From the NCBI RefSeq assembly GCF_001294205.1, contig NZ_LAQT01000003.1, positions 62,001-126,000 on the forward strand: DNA of 64,000 nt, written 5' to 3'. A model generated the notes under the pieces. It was not told the origin of the DNA. It ran no database searches and was given only the letters and a program-made list of their open reading frames with translations. The DNA comes from Amantichitinum ursilacus. Its GTDB lineage: Bacteria > Pseudomonadota > Gammaproteobacteria > Burkholderiales > Chitinibacteraceae. Shown in pieces: positions 1 through 9,487 of this stretch (position 1 is its first letter; each line of letters opens with the position of its first letter). The position numbers were made by a program, and so were the translations under genes.

Positions 1-1135
<1,135 letters not shown>

Positions 1136-1158
1136 TTACGCAGCGAAAAATAAAGAGC

Positions 1159-1335
1159 TTACAGAAATTTCCACAGCAAATACGCCACCACGGCAATCAA
1201 AAACGGCAGATTGGTTAACGCCACGATCTTCTGCATCGAATGATCGCGCGAGCCTTTGTCGTTGTTTTTTGCCGCTTCCAGCGCCGCCTTGTTGTCATCG
1301 ATGGCATCAAGGCTGAAACGTTTGTTGTCGCTCAC
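1159..1335 (-). CDS. Small single-pass membrane protein, unknown function
   Basis: A 58-aa product if started at the GTG at 1335, which overlaps the ibaG stop as GTGA and suggests translational coupling; an in-frame ATG at 1347 would add four residues. The N-terminal half is charged and Asp/Asn/Lys-rich (AIDDNKAALEAAKNNDK) and the last 18 or so residues form one hydrophobic helix (PFLIAVVAYLLWKFL), so it looks like a C-tail-anchored inner-membrane protein. It sits between ibaG and murA. I do not recognise a family. The coupling and non-random hydropathy support a real gene. Confidence 0.6.
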   Translation of the reverse strand: MSDNKRFSLDAIDDNKAALEAAKNNDKGSRDHSMQKIVALTNLPFLIAVVAYLLWKFL

Positions 1336-1571
1336 CGCGCAGCCCATTCGGCGGGGGTGAGGGTTTTTTCGAGCGACAGCGCGTGCAGTTCGCCCGAATC
1401 GATCACGTCCTTGAGGGCGTCTTTAACCAGGCGGTGGCGGGCCAGCAAGCCCAGGCCGTCAAAGCGCGGCGAGGCGATGCGGGCATAGAAATGTGCGCCA
1501 TCGCCGTTGACTTCACAGGCGGTGGCGGACAGACGGTCGGTGATCAGGGTTTGTACTTGCTCAGGGGTCAT
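1332..1571 (-). CDS. ibaG: BolA/IbaG family protein
   Basis: 79 residues, the size of IbaG (YrbA), a short BolA-type protein. BolA-fold proteins partner monothiol glutaredoxins through a shared [2Fe-2S] cluster; IbaG is linked to acid tolerance and cell-envelope phenotypes. The C-terminal signature HRLVKDALKDVIDSGELHALSL followed by KTLTPAEW is the family hallmark. In enterobacteria ibaG lies between the mla genes and murA. Here the same order holds except that an ABC export pair and mlaA separate it from mlaB. Family assignment is firm; the choice of IbaG over BolA rests on length and context. Confidence 0.9.
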   Translation of the reverse strand: MTPEQVQTLITDRLSATACEVNGDGAHFYARIASPRFDGLGLLARHRLVKDALKDVIDSGELHALSLEKTLTPAEWAAR

Positions 1572-1587
1572 GACGAAGAAGCTTTCT

Positions 1588-2343
1588 CTAGTGCCTTAAT
1601 TTGTAACCGGATTTTATCAGCTGATAGCCCAGCAAGGCGAGCGCAAACAGCGCCGCACCGCTGACCGACAGCGCCAGCCAGGGCGAAACATCGGCCACGC
1701 CAAAGAATCCGAAGCGGAAACCATCGATGATGTAGAACACCGGGTTCCAGTTGGACACGGCCTGCCAGAACGGCGGCAGGCTATGAATGGAGTAGAACAC
1801 GCCCGACAAAAACGTCAGCGGCATGATCAAAAAATTCTGGAACGCGGCCAGCTGATCAAACTTGTCGGCCCAGATGCCGGCGATCAGGCCCAGGATGGCC
1901 ATGGCGGCACAGCCCATCAGCGCAAATACCAGCACCCACAGCGGATGCTGCACCGGTGGAATCGCAAACACCAGCGTGACCAGCAACACGCCCAGGCCGA
2001 CGATGATGCCACGCACCACGGCGGCCAGCACATAGGCGGCAAAGAATTCGAGATGCGATAACGGCGGCAGCAGGATAAACACCAGATTGCCGGTGATCTT
2101 GGACTGGATGATGGACGAGCTGGTGTTGGAAAACGCGTTCTGCAGCATCGACATCATGGCGAGGCCAGGAATCAGGAACGCGGTATAGCGCACGCCCGGA
2201 TACGGCTGCACATGGCTGTCCAGCACATGCGCAAAAATCAGCAGATACAAAGACGCGGTCAGGATCGGCGCCAGCACGGTCTGGAAACTGACTTTCCAGA
2301 AGCGCAATAGCTCTTTATAAAAAAGGGTTTGAAAGCCTTGCAT
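1588..2343 (-). CDS. ABC-2 type transporter permease (YadH-like)
   Basis: 251-aa integral membrane protein with six hydrophobic segments, starting QTLFYKELLRFWKVSFQTV, the amphipathic entry helix typical of ABC-2 export permeases such as YadH. The conserved segment SPxxPxxFLSGVFYSI-like (here MPLTFLSGVFYSIHSLP) is visible in the second half. It follows its ATPase partner on the minus strand with a gap of about 110 bases. Substrate is unknown: YadGH-like systems are poorly characterised, and location beside mlaA hints at an envelope lipid or glycolipid, which is inference only. Confidence 0.9.
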   Translation of the reverse strand: MQGFQTLFYKELLRFWKVSFQTVLAPILTASLYLLIFAHVLDSHVQPYPGVRYTAFLIPGLAMMSMLQNAFSNTSSSIIQSKITGNLVFILLPPLSHLEFFAAYVLAAVVRGIIVGLGVLLVTLVFAIPPVQHPLWVLVFALMGCAAMAILGLIAGIWADKFDQLAAFQNFLIMPLTFLSGVFYSIHSLPPFWQAVSNWNPVFYIIDGFRFGFFGVADVSPWLALSVSGAALFALALLGYQLIKSGYKLRH

Positions 2344-2454
2344 CGGGGTCGTATCTGCTTGTTCTGATCAGGTGTGGGCGCGCAGTGGCGCATATGGCGT
2401 GCAATGATAGCCTGGCTGGCCACCCACCGGCGCGGTGAGTGGCGCAATCCAGGT

Positions 2455-3357
2455 TCAGGCGGCAGTGCCGTGCATGGTTTCGACGAAGATATCTTCGAGA
2501 TCGGGCTTGTTGACCTCGATATCGCGCAGCGTTACGCCCGCTTGCTTGATCTGCGCCAGCAAATCGTCGAGCGCGGCCACATCGCTCAGCTTGAGGTCAT
2601 ATTGCTGGCCCGCTTGCGTAATCACCAAGGGCTGCAGGCTGGCGGGCAGCGTGCCGTCCAGCAACTTGATGCGCAGCGTGCGCGACTTGCCTTTGTTCAG
2701 CAGCGTGGCTTTGTCTTCCAGCGCAATCAGCTGGCCTTGTTTGAGCATGGCGATGCGATTGCACAGCTCTTCGGCTTCTTCCAGATAGTGCGTGGTCAGC
2801 ACGATGGTGGAGCCTTGCTGATTAAGCCGACGAATAAACTGCCACAGCGTCTGCCGCAGTTCGACATCGACGCCCGCGGTGGGCTCATCCAGCACGATGA
2901 CGGGCGGCTTGTGCACCAGCGCCTGCGCTACCATTACCCGGCGTTTCATGCCGCCCGACAGCGCGCGCATATTGCTGTGCGCCTTGTCGGTCAGGCCCAG
3001 GCTGGCGAGGATTTCATCAATCCAGTCGTCGTTTTTTTTCAGGCCAAAATAGCCGGACTGAAACTGCAGCGTTTCGCGCACGTTAAAAAACGGATCGAAC
3101 ACCAGTTCTTGCGGCACGATGCCGACAGCGCGGCGCGCATTGCGGTAATCGGTGGCCACATCGTGGCCCATGATGCGCACCGCACCCGACGTGGCATGCG
3201 CCAGACCGCCCAGGATGGAAATCAGCGTGGTTTTGCCTGCGCCGTTGGGGCCCAGCAGCGCAAAGAAGTCGCCTTCTTCCACATTAAAACTGACCGACTT
3301 CAGCGCCTGGAACTGGCCGTAATGCTTGACGACCTGGTTGAACTCGATGGCGCTCAC
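2455..3357 (-). CDS. ABC transporter ATP-binding protein (YadG-like)
   Basis: 300-aa nucleotide-binding subunit pairing with the downstream permease. Walker [10 protein letters not shown] lies at residues 36-44, the signature LSGGMKRR near 137-144 and Walker B VIVLDEPTAGVD near 156-167. A C-terminal extension of about 80 residues after the NBD is usual for drug/lipid-export type ATPases (CcmA/YadG group). Its start overlaps the stop of mlaA by four bases (ATGA-type), so mlaA, this gene and the permease appear to be one transcription unit. Confidence 0.93.
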   Translation of the reverse strand: MSAIEFNQVVKHYGQFQALKSVSFNVEEGDFFALLGPNGAGKTTLISILGGLAHATSGAVRIMGHDVATDYRNARRAVGIVPQELVFDPFFNVRETLQFQSGYFGLKKNDDWIDEILASLGLTDKAHSNMRALSGGMKRRVMVAQALVHKPPVIVLDEPTAGVDVELRQTLWQFIRRLNQQGSTIVLTTHYLEEAEELCNRIAMLKQGQLIALEDKATLLNKGKSRTLRIKLLDGTLPASLQPLVITQAGQQYDLKLSDVAALDDLLAQIKQAGVTLRDIEVNKPDLEDIFVETMHGTAA

Positions 3358-4295
3358 TGCGCGGCTCCGGCGGCCGAGGCATCCACAGCAGGCGCTGCCA
3401 CCGGCGCCGTCGCAGCGGTGGCATCGGCTACGGCCACCGGGGAAGGCGCAGCGGCGGCGTCGCTGGCAGTTGCGGCAGCGGGCGTAGCCGCGCTGACCGC
3501 TGCGGCTGGCGCGCTGGCCGGGGTGTTGGCGGCGGCGGGTTGGCTGGCGTCTGCGGCGGGCTTGGCCGACGGCGTCGGGCCTGGATCATCCGCATCGTCG
3601 TCCAGGTCTTCGCCCATCTTCAGCGGATGCGGCGCGTTGCCGTCATACACCTTGTACCAGCGGCGTTGCAGATAGGCATCGCGGATATAAGCGTACGGAT
3701 CCGGTTGCGATTCGATCATCGCATCCAGCGGCAGCACCTGGGCGCGCATGTTGACGCCGTCCACCGCGGCATAGGCAATCTTCCAGCCGGTATCGACATC
3801 AAACCAGGTAATCGGGCCGGCAAAGGCGCGCACGGTCGGGTCCACCACATCACGCAGATCGGACGGGCCCAGCAGCGGCAGCATCAGATACGGACCGGTG
3901 CCGATCCCCCAGGAACCGAACGCCTGGCCGATATCCTCATCGGGCTTGGGCAGGTTCATGTTGGAGGCCCAGTCAAAGATACCGAACACACCGATGGTGG
4001 TGTTGACCGCCACCCGGCCCAGCGTCTTGGCGGTCTCGGTAAACTTGCCCTGCAGCAGCGAACCCACGCTGGAGAACAGATCATCGATATTGCCGAAGAA
4101 ATTGGTGGTGCCCTGTTTGATGGGCTGCGGCGTGAAGTCGTTGTAGAACACGGCAACGGGACGGACCAGCGTGTGATCAACCACGTTGTTAACGACGAAA
4201 ATACCCCGGTTTACTTTCTCAAGCGGGTCATAGTTGTTCTGCGGCGTGGCACAAGCCGACAGTAACAGGGCAGCAATCAGGATCAGACGGCGCAT
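3354..4295 (-). CDS. mlaA: MlaA (VacJ) outer-membrane lipoprotein with a long Ala/Pro-rich tail
   Basis: Outer-membrane component of the Mla system, which removes mislocalised phospholipids from the outer leaflet and hands them to MlaC. The lipobox is LLSAC with the lipidated cysteine at residue 15. The MlaA core follows: DPLEKVNRGIFVVNNVVD near the N-terminus and GPYLMLPLLGPSDLRD near the middle. The last 70 or so residues are almost entirely Ala, Pro, Ser, Thr and Val, a low-complexity tail beyond the core. A TACAAT box on the minus strand at 4341-4336 could be a -10, but I see no good -35. A terminator at 4448-4470 separates it from mlaB upstream. Confidence 0.95.
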   Translation of the reverse strand: MRRLILIAALLLSACATPQNNYDPLEKVNRGIFVVNNVVDHTLVRPVAVFYNDFTPQPIKQGTTNFFGNIDDLFSSVGSLLQGKFTETAKTLGRVAVNTTIGVFGIFDWASNMNLPKPDEDIGQAFGSWGIGTGPYLMLPLLGPSDLRDVVDPTVRAFAGPITWFDVDTGWKIAYAAVDGVNMRAQVLPLDAMIESQPDPYAYIRDAYLQRRWYKVYDGNAPHPLKMGEDLDDDADDPGPTPSAKPAADASQPAAANTPASAPAAAVSAATPAAATASDAAAAPSPVAVADATAATAPVAAPAVDASAAGAAQ

Positions 4296-4447
4296 CGGTG
4301 CGGATCTCAGTGGGCAACAGGTTGGATACAGCTGAATTGTATGTGGTTTTCTTCTGGCTTATCTCGCCAGATCGGAGGAGGCGCAAGCGCTTTTCCGGCC
4401 CGCCCCGCGCAGACAAGATGGGGCAAATTCAATAAAAACCAATAAAC

Positions 4448-4470
4448 AAAACCCCGGCGCACGGGGTTTT
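4448..4470 (-). terminator. Rho-independent terminator after mlaB
   Basis: Perfect inverted repeat AAAACCCCG / CGGGGTTTT around a 5-base loop, with a T-rich run on the minus strand after the stem. It lies 17 bases past the mlaB stop, so it would end the mlaFEDCB transcript and leave mlaA to its own promoter or to read-through. Confidence 0.8.
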
Positions 4471-4486
4471 GTTAACAAGCATGGGT

Positions 4487-4759
4487 TCAGGCACTGGCCG
4501 GCAACAGCGTTTGCACGCCATACAGCCGGATCAGTTCTTGCAGCGCCAGCGGCACATGGGCCAATTGCAGCCGCAGTTGCCGCCGCCTGGCTTCGCGTTG
4601 CCAGTGCAACAGCACCGACACCGCCGCCGAATCAACCGCGCCCACCTGGGCCAGGTCGATCACCACGTCTCCGCTGGCGGGCCACTGGATTGCGTGCAGT
4701 TGCCCGCCCGCGTTTTCCATGGTGATGCCGCCCTGCGGGGTCATGGTTGCGTTACTCAC
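4487..4759 (-). CDS. mlaB: MlaB, STAS-domain subunit of the Mla ABC transporter
   Basis: 90-aa cytoplasmic STAS protein that binds and stabilises the MlaF ATPase. The STAS core VVIDLAQVGAVDSAAVSVLLHW carries the conserved Asp-Ser turn at the strand-helix junction. Its start overlaps the mlaC stop (ATGA), the last member of a five-gene coupled operon mlaF-E-D-C-B. Size and position match the family. Confidence 0.92.
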   Translation of the reverse strand: MSNATMTPQGGITMENAGGQLHAIQWPASGDVVIDLAQVGAVDSAAVSVLLHWQREARRRQLRLQLAHVPLALQELIRLYGVQTLLPASA

Positions 4760-5397
4760 TTGCTGGCGCCTTTGGCGGCAGCGGTGCTGGCCGCGGGCGA
4801 ATTGGCATTGCCAGCCGCCAGTTGTTTGATCAGGCCATCAATACCGTCTTTACGAATCACGGTGGCGAACTGGTTGCGGTGGCTGTTGATAAAGCTGATG
4901 CCTTCCACCGCGATGTCGAACACTTTCCAGCCCGAATCGGTTTTTTCAAAGTAGAAATCCAGCGCGACCGGCTTCTGGCCCGGCAGGCTGACTTCGGTCT
5001 GCACGGTTTGCTCGTCGGCCGAATCGCCCGGGCGCGTGCCCTTCACGTTAACCTGCGCGCCTTTATACACGGTCAGCGCGGTCAGGTAGGTGCGGACCAG
5101 CATGGTGCGGAATTCTTTGGTCAGTGCGGCTTGCTGGTCGGGCGTGGCGCTCTTCCAGTAACGGCCCACAGCGAGCGTGGTCATGCGGTTGAAGTCAGCC
5201 AGCGGCAGCATGCGCGCATCGGCTTGCTCGCGCACTTTGGCCTGGTCTTTGTCGTTCTTGTTAATGATATCCAGCACGTCCTTGCTGACGCCACGCACGA
5301 TGGCGTCGGGCGCGTCAGTGGTCGTATTCACTGCAAAAGCGGTCGGCAGCAGGGCAACTGCAACCAGCGCCACCAGCCATTGTTTAAACAACATCAT
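4756..5397 (-). CDS. mlaC: MlaC periplasmic phospholipid-binding protein
   Basis: 213-aa periplasmic shuttle that carries phospholipids between MlaA-porin in the outer membrane and the MlaFEDB complex. A signal peptide is visible (MLFKQWLVALVAVALLPTAFA, cleavage after AFA). The body shows the Tol-Tol-Ttg2 features: AVGRYWKSATPDQQAALTKEF, then YLTALTVYKG, and VFDIAVEGISFINSHRNQF near the end. The C-terminus is Ala/Ser-rich. The first two codons are both ATG (5397 and 5394). Confidence 0.95.
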   Translation of the reverse strand: MMLFKQWLVALVAVALLPTAFAVNTTTDAPDAIVRGVSKDVLDIINKNDKDQAKVREQADARMLPLADFNRMTTLAVGRYWKSATPDQQAALTKEFRTMLVRTYLTALTVYKGAQVNVKGTRPGDSADEQTVQTEVSLPGQKPVALDFYFEKTDSGWKVFDIAVEGISFINSHRNQFATVIRKDGIDGLIKQLAAGNANSPAASTAAAKGASK

Positions 5398-5411
5398 TGA
5401 GATTTCTCCGT

Positions 5412-5891
5412 CTATTTTTCAGTATTGCTGCTGCCGTCTTCTGCTTTGCTAAACAGGAAGCGGCTGATCAATTGTTCGAGCACGATGGCGGACGAGGTCA
5501 GTTTGAAGGTGCTGCCTTGCGCCAGCATCTTGTTGTCCGCGCCGGGGGTGATGCCGATGTACTGCTCACCCAGAATGCCTGAAGTCAGAATTTCAGCCGA
5601 AGAATCGCGGCTGAATTCATAGTGTTTGTCCATGGCCATGGTGACACGAGCCACATAACGTTGTGTGTCGAGGTCGATACTCGTGACACGCCCCACCACC
5701 ACACCTGCGCTTTTAACCGGCGCGCGTACTTTAAGACCACCGATATTTTCAAAGTTGGCGGTCAGGGTGTAGGTGGAGCGTGCGGGCAGGCTGCTGGCGC
5801 TGCTGACGCGCAGCGCCAAAAACAGAATGGCCGCGATACCGGCAGCAACGAACAACCCGACCCAGAAGTCGATCATTCCACGTTTCATCAA
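5412..5891 (-). CDS. mlaD: MlaD, inner-membrane MCE-domain subunit
   Basis: 159 residues: one N-terminal membrane helix ([19 protein letters not shown]) followed by a single MCE domain ([21 protein letters not shown]) and a hydrophobic C-terminal helix ending in a short charged tail. MlaD forms the hexameric lipid-binding ring on the periplasmic face of MlaFEDB. The start overlaps the mlaE stop by four bases, and a 14-base gap separates it from mlaC. Confidence 0.95.
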   Translation of the reverse strand: MMKRGMIDFWVGLFVAAGIAAILFLALRVSSASSLPARSTYTLTANFENIGGLKVRAPVKSAGVVVGRVTSIDLDTQRYVARVTMAMDKHYEFSRDSSAEILTSGILGEQYIGITPGADNKMLAQGSTFKLTSSAIVLEQLISRFLFSKAEDGSSNTEK

Positions 5892-6682
5892 ATACCCCGG
5901 AACATGAATGCGGTCAGGATTACGTCCAGACCAAGAATAACCAAAGCCGACGTCACCACCGTGCGGGTGGTGGCGCCTGAAACCCCTTCGGGGGTCGGCG
6001 GCGCGTCAAAGCCTTCAAACACCGCGATCAACGACACAGCGATACCAAAAAACACGCTTTTGATGACGCCATTCATGACGTCAAAGCGCAAATCCACCGT
6101 GCCCTGCATTTGCGACCAGAAGTTGCCCGGATCAAGCCCCAGCAACTGCACACCCACCAGATAGCCGCCAAAGATGCCCATCACGCTGAACATCGCCGCC
6201 AGCAACGGCATCGAAATCACGCCCCCCCAGAAGCGCGGCGCAATCACGCGCGCCATCGGGTTGACGGCCATCATTTCCATCGCGGACAACTGCTCGGCCG
6301 CTTTCATCAGGCCAATCTCGGCGGTAATGGCCGAACCGGCGCGGCTGGCAAACAACAACGCGCCCACCACCGGGCCCAGTTCGCGCACCAGCGATAGCGC
6401 CACCAGAATGCCCAGCGAGGACGATGCGCCAAAGCGTACCAGTGTGTCGTAGCCCTGCAATGCCAGCACCATGCCGATAAACAAGCCGGACACCGCGATA
6501 ATCAGCACGGACAAAACGCCCGCAAACCAGATTTCGCGGATGGTGAGGCGGAACCGGATAAACGCCATCGGCGAGTGCCGCAGCAGCGCCAGAAAAAACC
6601 GCGTGGCAAAGCCCAGCTTGATCAGGGCGCCGGTAAACGGGTGGCCCAGCCCCGAAAAAAACGCAATAAACCGCTCACGCAC
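5888..6682 (-). CDS. mlaE: MlaE permease of the phospholipid ABC transporter
   Basis: Permease of the MlaFEDB complex. I place the start at the GTG at 6682, eight bases inside the mlaF 3' end, giving [13 protein letters not shown] and 264 residues, the usual MlaE length; the longer frame from 6760 would add 26 unlikely residues read from mlaF in another frame. Conserved features are [27 protein letters not shown]-type sequence in the middle, [13 protein letters not shown] and a run of membrane helices to the C-terminus. Confidence 0.95.
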   Translation of the reverse strand: MRERFIAFFSGLGHPFTGALIKLGFATRFFLALLRHSPMAFIRFRLTIREIWFAGVLSVLIIAVSGLFIGMVLALQGYDTLVRFGASSSLGILVALSLVRELGPVVGALLFASRAGSAITAEIGLMKAAEQLSAMEMMAVNPMARVIAPRFWGGVISMPLLAAMFSVMGIFGGYLVGVQLLGLDPGNFWSQMQGTVDLRFDVMNGVIKSVFFGIAVSLIAVFEGFDAPPTPEGVSGATTRTVVTSALVILGLDVILTAFMFRGI

Positions 6683-7484
6683 GGACGATCTCCAGCCCCA
6701 GTTCCTGGGCGTAAGGCGCCGCTGGTTTATGGAAAGGCAGCGGGCCGTCGGGCTCGCCATTAATAAATTGCTTCACGAACGGATGATCGGAGGCGCGCAC
6801 TTCATCCGGCGTGCCCTGCGCGATCACTTTGCCGTCCGCCATAAAATAAACGTAATCCACCAGCGACAGCGATTCGGCCACATCGTGCGTCACCACAATC
6901 GATGCCGCACCCAGTGCGTCGTTCAGTTCGCGGATCAGTTGGCCGATGGTGGCCAGCGAAATCGGATCCAGCCCGGTAAAAGGCTCGTCGTACAACATCA
7001 GCATCGGGTCCAGCGCGATGGCCCGCGCCAGCGCCACGCGTCGCGCCATGCCCCCGGACAATTCAAAGGGCATCAGATTGGCCGCTCCGCGCAGACCAAC
7101 GGCGTGCAGTTTCATCAGCACCAGATCGCGGATGATCGATTCGGGCAGCTTTGCCCGTTCGCGCAACGGAAACGCCACGTTGTCGAACACCGAAAGATCG
7201 GTAAACAACGCGCCAAACTGAAACAGCATGCCCAGCTTGCGGCGCATGTCATACAGCGCGGTTTCGTTCATGCCGCCCACGTCGGCGCCATCCACCAGCA
7301 CACGGCCGGCGCGCGCGCGCAACTGGCCGCCAATCAGGCGTAGCAGGGTGGTCTTGCCCGAACCGGAGCCGCCCATGATGGCGACGACCTGGCCACGCTG
7401 CACCGTCAGCGAGAGATCGCTGAGGATATCGTGGTCGCCGTAGCCAAAGCGCACCTGGTCGAGCTGAACAAGCGGAGTGGACAT
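6675..7484 (-). CDS. mlaF: MlaF, ATPase of the phospholipid ABC transporter
   Basis: 269-aa nucleotide-binding subunit that powers lipid movement by MlaE/MlaD. Walker A is GGSGSGKTT near residues 38-46, signature [16 protein letters not shown], Walker [14 protein letters not shown], and the H-loop VVTHDV. It is the first gene of the mlaFEDCB operon. Upstream lies a 240-base divergent intergenic region shared with the pilus-type operon; no convincing minus-strand promoter could be picked there. Confidence 0.96.
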   Translation of the reverse strand: MSTPLVQLDQVRFGYGDHDILSDLSLTVQRGQVVAIMGGSGSGKTTLLRLIGGQLRARAGRVLVDGADVGGMNETALYDMRRKLGMLFQFGALFTDLSVFDNVAFPLRERAKLPESIIRDLVLMKLHAVGLRGAANLMPFELSGGMARRVALARAIALDPMLMLYDEPFTGLDPISLATIGQLIRELNDALGAASIVVTHDVAESLSLVDYVYFMADGKVIAQGTPDEVRASDHPFVKQFINGEPDGPLPFHKPAAPYAQELGLEIVRA

Positions 7485-7598
7485 GAATATGCCGGTTTAG
7501 ACTGGTCAGTACAAAGACGGCTATTTTAGGAGGAAAGCCGCCGTGCCGCCAGTCCAAGACATTGTCATGGAAGATCGGTGGCACCAATTCGTTCTCAT

Positions 7599-7635
7599 TT
7601 GACAGGTGTAATTCAGACAAATATAGGAATTTGTC
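7599..7635 (+). promoter_or_regulatory. Candidate sigma-70 promoter with overlapping palindromic operator for the pilus-type operon
   Basis: A consensus -35 TTGACA (7599-7604) is followed after 17 bases by TATAGG (7622-7627). The -10 sits inside the inverted repeat GACAAATATAGGAATTTGTC (7616-7635; 7-base perfect arms, 6-base loop). A repressor bound there would block the promoter. Transcription would start near 7634, about 90 bases before the first possible start of the secretin gene. The other roughly 200 bases of the 7485-7771 gap hold no gene that I can support. Confidence 0.6.
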
Positions 7636-7771
7636 AGCATGACTCGCATCAACATTTCGGGGGTTGAAGGGATTTAGTTTCTGGGGCTTCGAGATTGCCC
7701 TGGCTGCGGCCAGATGCGAGGCCCCATGCAAGTCCTGGTAGGATTCACACTTTTGGTCAGTCGGCCTGATT

Positions 7772-9487
7772 TTGCCGCTGCTGGCCACCTGTAGCGCGCA
7801 ACCCGTCGCCGCCCGCGCCCCTCTCCCCAAGTACCAGGCTGCCAGTGCGCCATCCAGCCGGAACACTGTTGTTGCGCCGCAACCAATCGCGCCGACGGCG
7901 CCTCGGGTTACCGCCGGGGCATCCACCTCGGCCGCCACTGAGTACCTCCCGCGTCGCTTTTCAGTCGTCGCGCATCAGCAACCGCTGGCCGCGCTGTTGT
8001 TCACATTGGCCCGCGACGCCCGCATCAATCTGGATCTGCATCCCGGCCTCAGTGGCGTGGTCACGCTTAATGCGCTGGACCAGACCTTGTCGCAATTGCT
8101 GGACCGCATTGCCCGGCAAGCGCCCATCCGCTGGCAGATGCAGGGCGACACGCTGCGCGTTGAGCCAGACACGCCGTATCTGGCCACCTATCCCGTTGAT
8201 TATCCCAACCTGGCGCGCAAGGTCCGCGCCACGGTCACGCTAGCCAATTCGGTTACCACGGGTGATCCGGGCAGCGCACGGCCCATCAATACGTCGACCA
8301 CCTTGCTCGACAGCAATGCCGACCACGCCTTCTGGGCCGGGCTGGAAAGCAATTTGCGCCGCTTGCTGGGCATGCCGGCCACTGCGCCAGCGGCCACGGT
8401 CGCAGTGCCCATTGCGGCACCCATTGCGGCGGCAGCGTCTTTCGCTCAAGCCATCGCGCCGCCTGCCGCCGTCGCCGCTGAGCCCGAAGCGCAGCGTCAG
8501 TTGATCGTCAACGCTGAAACCGGGCTGATCGCGGTCATGGGCCACCGGGCCGACCATCGCAAAGTGGAAACCTGGCTGGCTGCATTGCAAGCCAGCGCGC
8601 AACGCCAGGTCTTGATTGAGGCCACCCTCGTCGAAGTGCTGCTCAATGACCGCTATCAAGCAGGCGTGGACTGGCGCTGGTTAAGCGGCGGCGCGGGCGG
8701 TTGGCAACTGGCGCAAAGCCTGACCGGCGCGGCCTTGCTGGATGCGCCGGTCGCGCTGGTCAGTGGTGGCGCCGCCGCAGGCAGCAACTTTGCGCTGCGG
8801 TGGCTGGAGCAGTTTGGCCAGATCCGCGTGTTATCGAGCCCCAAGATCATGGCGCTCAATAACCAGACCGCCGTGATGAAGGTGGTGGACGAGCAGGTTT
8901 ATTTCACGCTCGAACTGGCCGAAGACCGCAACAAGGACGGCGAAATCAGCCGCCGCCAGTACACCAGCAAATTGCATACGGTGCCGATCGGGCTGGTGCT
9001 GCAGGTGCTGCCGCAGATTGCCGCCGATGGCGTCATCGCGCTGAACGTGCGCCCCACCATTACCAATATCCGCAGCTGGGTGGACGACCCCGCGGTCAGC
9101 CTGCTGGCGCGCGAAGGCAGCAAGCCGGTCAGCAGCCAGGTGCCGGTGCTGCAGGTGCGCGAAATGGACGCCACCTTGCGCGTGCAATCGGGCCAGTTGG
9201 CAGTGCTGGGCGGCTTGATCCAGGAAACGCGCCATCTGCAGCGGCATGGCGTGCCCGGCTTGTCGCGTCTGCCTGGTATTGGCGATCTGTTCAGTTATCG
9301 CGACGACCAGGTGCGTCGCGTGGAGCTGGTGGTGTTTCTGCGCCCGCTTACGCTGACCCCCGATGCGGCCTTTGCCCATGCCGCCCACGTCAGCGCGCCG
9401 GACGACGCGTTCTTTGCTGCCGTACCCGCCGACCACCATCCCGCATATCAGGCCGGTCGCCTGCCGCCGCCCAGGGTGCAGCCATGA
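7772..9487 (+). CDS. MshL-like secretin (outer-membrane pilus/secretion channel)
   Basis: Outer-membrane secretin of a type IV pilus/type II secretion-like machine. From the TTG at 7772 it has 571 residues: a lipobox-like LLATC, a Pro/Ala linker, an STN-like domain (near PLAALLFTLARDARINLDL), a short ring-building domain, and a C-terminal secretin core with VLSSPKIMALNNQTA, VLGGLIQE, VPGLSRLPGIGDLFSYR and VELVVFLRP, all classic. The start is uncertain: there is no SD before the TTG and the signal peptide is cut short. An ATG at 7726 with GAGG five bases upstream opens a signal-like sequence in the neighbouring frame, and loss of one T in TTTT (7751-7754) would fuse the two. Confidence 0.9.
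   Translation: MPLLATCSAQPVAARAPLPKYQAASAPSSRNTVVAPQPIAPTAPRVTAGASTSAATEYLPRRFSVVAHQQPLAALLFTLARDARINLDLHPGLSGVVTLNALDQTLSQLLDRIARQAPIRWQMQGDTLRVEPDTPYLATYPVDYPNLARKVRATVTLANSVTTGDPGSARPINTSTTLLDSNADHAFWAGLESNLRRLLGMPATAPAATVAVPIAAPIAAAASFAQAIAPPAAVAAEPEAQRQLIVNAETGLIAVMGHRADHRKVETWLAALQASAQRQVLIEATLVEVLLNDRYQAGVDWRWLSGGAGGWQLAQSLTGAALLDAPVALVSGGAAAGSNFALRWLEQFGQIRVLSSPKIMALNNQTAVMKVVDEQVYFTLELAEDRNKDGEISRRQYTSKLHTVPIGLVLQVLPQIAADGVIALNVRPTITNIRSWVDDPAVSLLAREGSKPVSSQVPVLQVREMDATLRVQSGQLAVLGGLIQETRHLQRHGVPGLSRLPGIGDLFSYRDDQVRRVELVVFLRPLTLTPDAAFAHAAHVSAPDDAFFAAVPADHHPAYQAGRLPPPRVQP

Noticed and set aside
2374-3675. 433-codon plus-strand frame
   Set aside because: Antisense to the ABC ATPase and mlaA; the Ala-rich end mirrors the MlaA tail.
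7579-7595. TGGCAC resembling a sigma-54 -24 box
   Set aside because: No TTGC element at the required spacing.
7543-7602. GTG with AGGAGG upstream (19-codon ORF) in the divergent gap
   Set aside because: Good SD but only 19 codons, and it ends at the -35 of the candidate promoter; no support beyond the SD.
7249-7938. 229-codon minus-strand frame crossing the divergent intergenic gap
   Set aside because: Partly overlaps mlaF out of frame and the secretin gene; the middle stretch looks less biased but has no SD or family feature.
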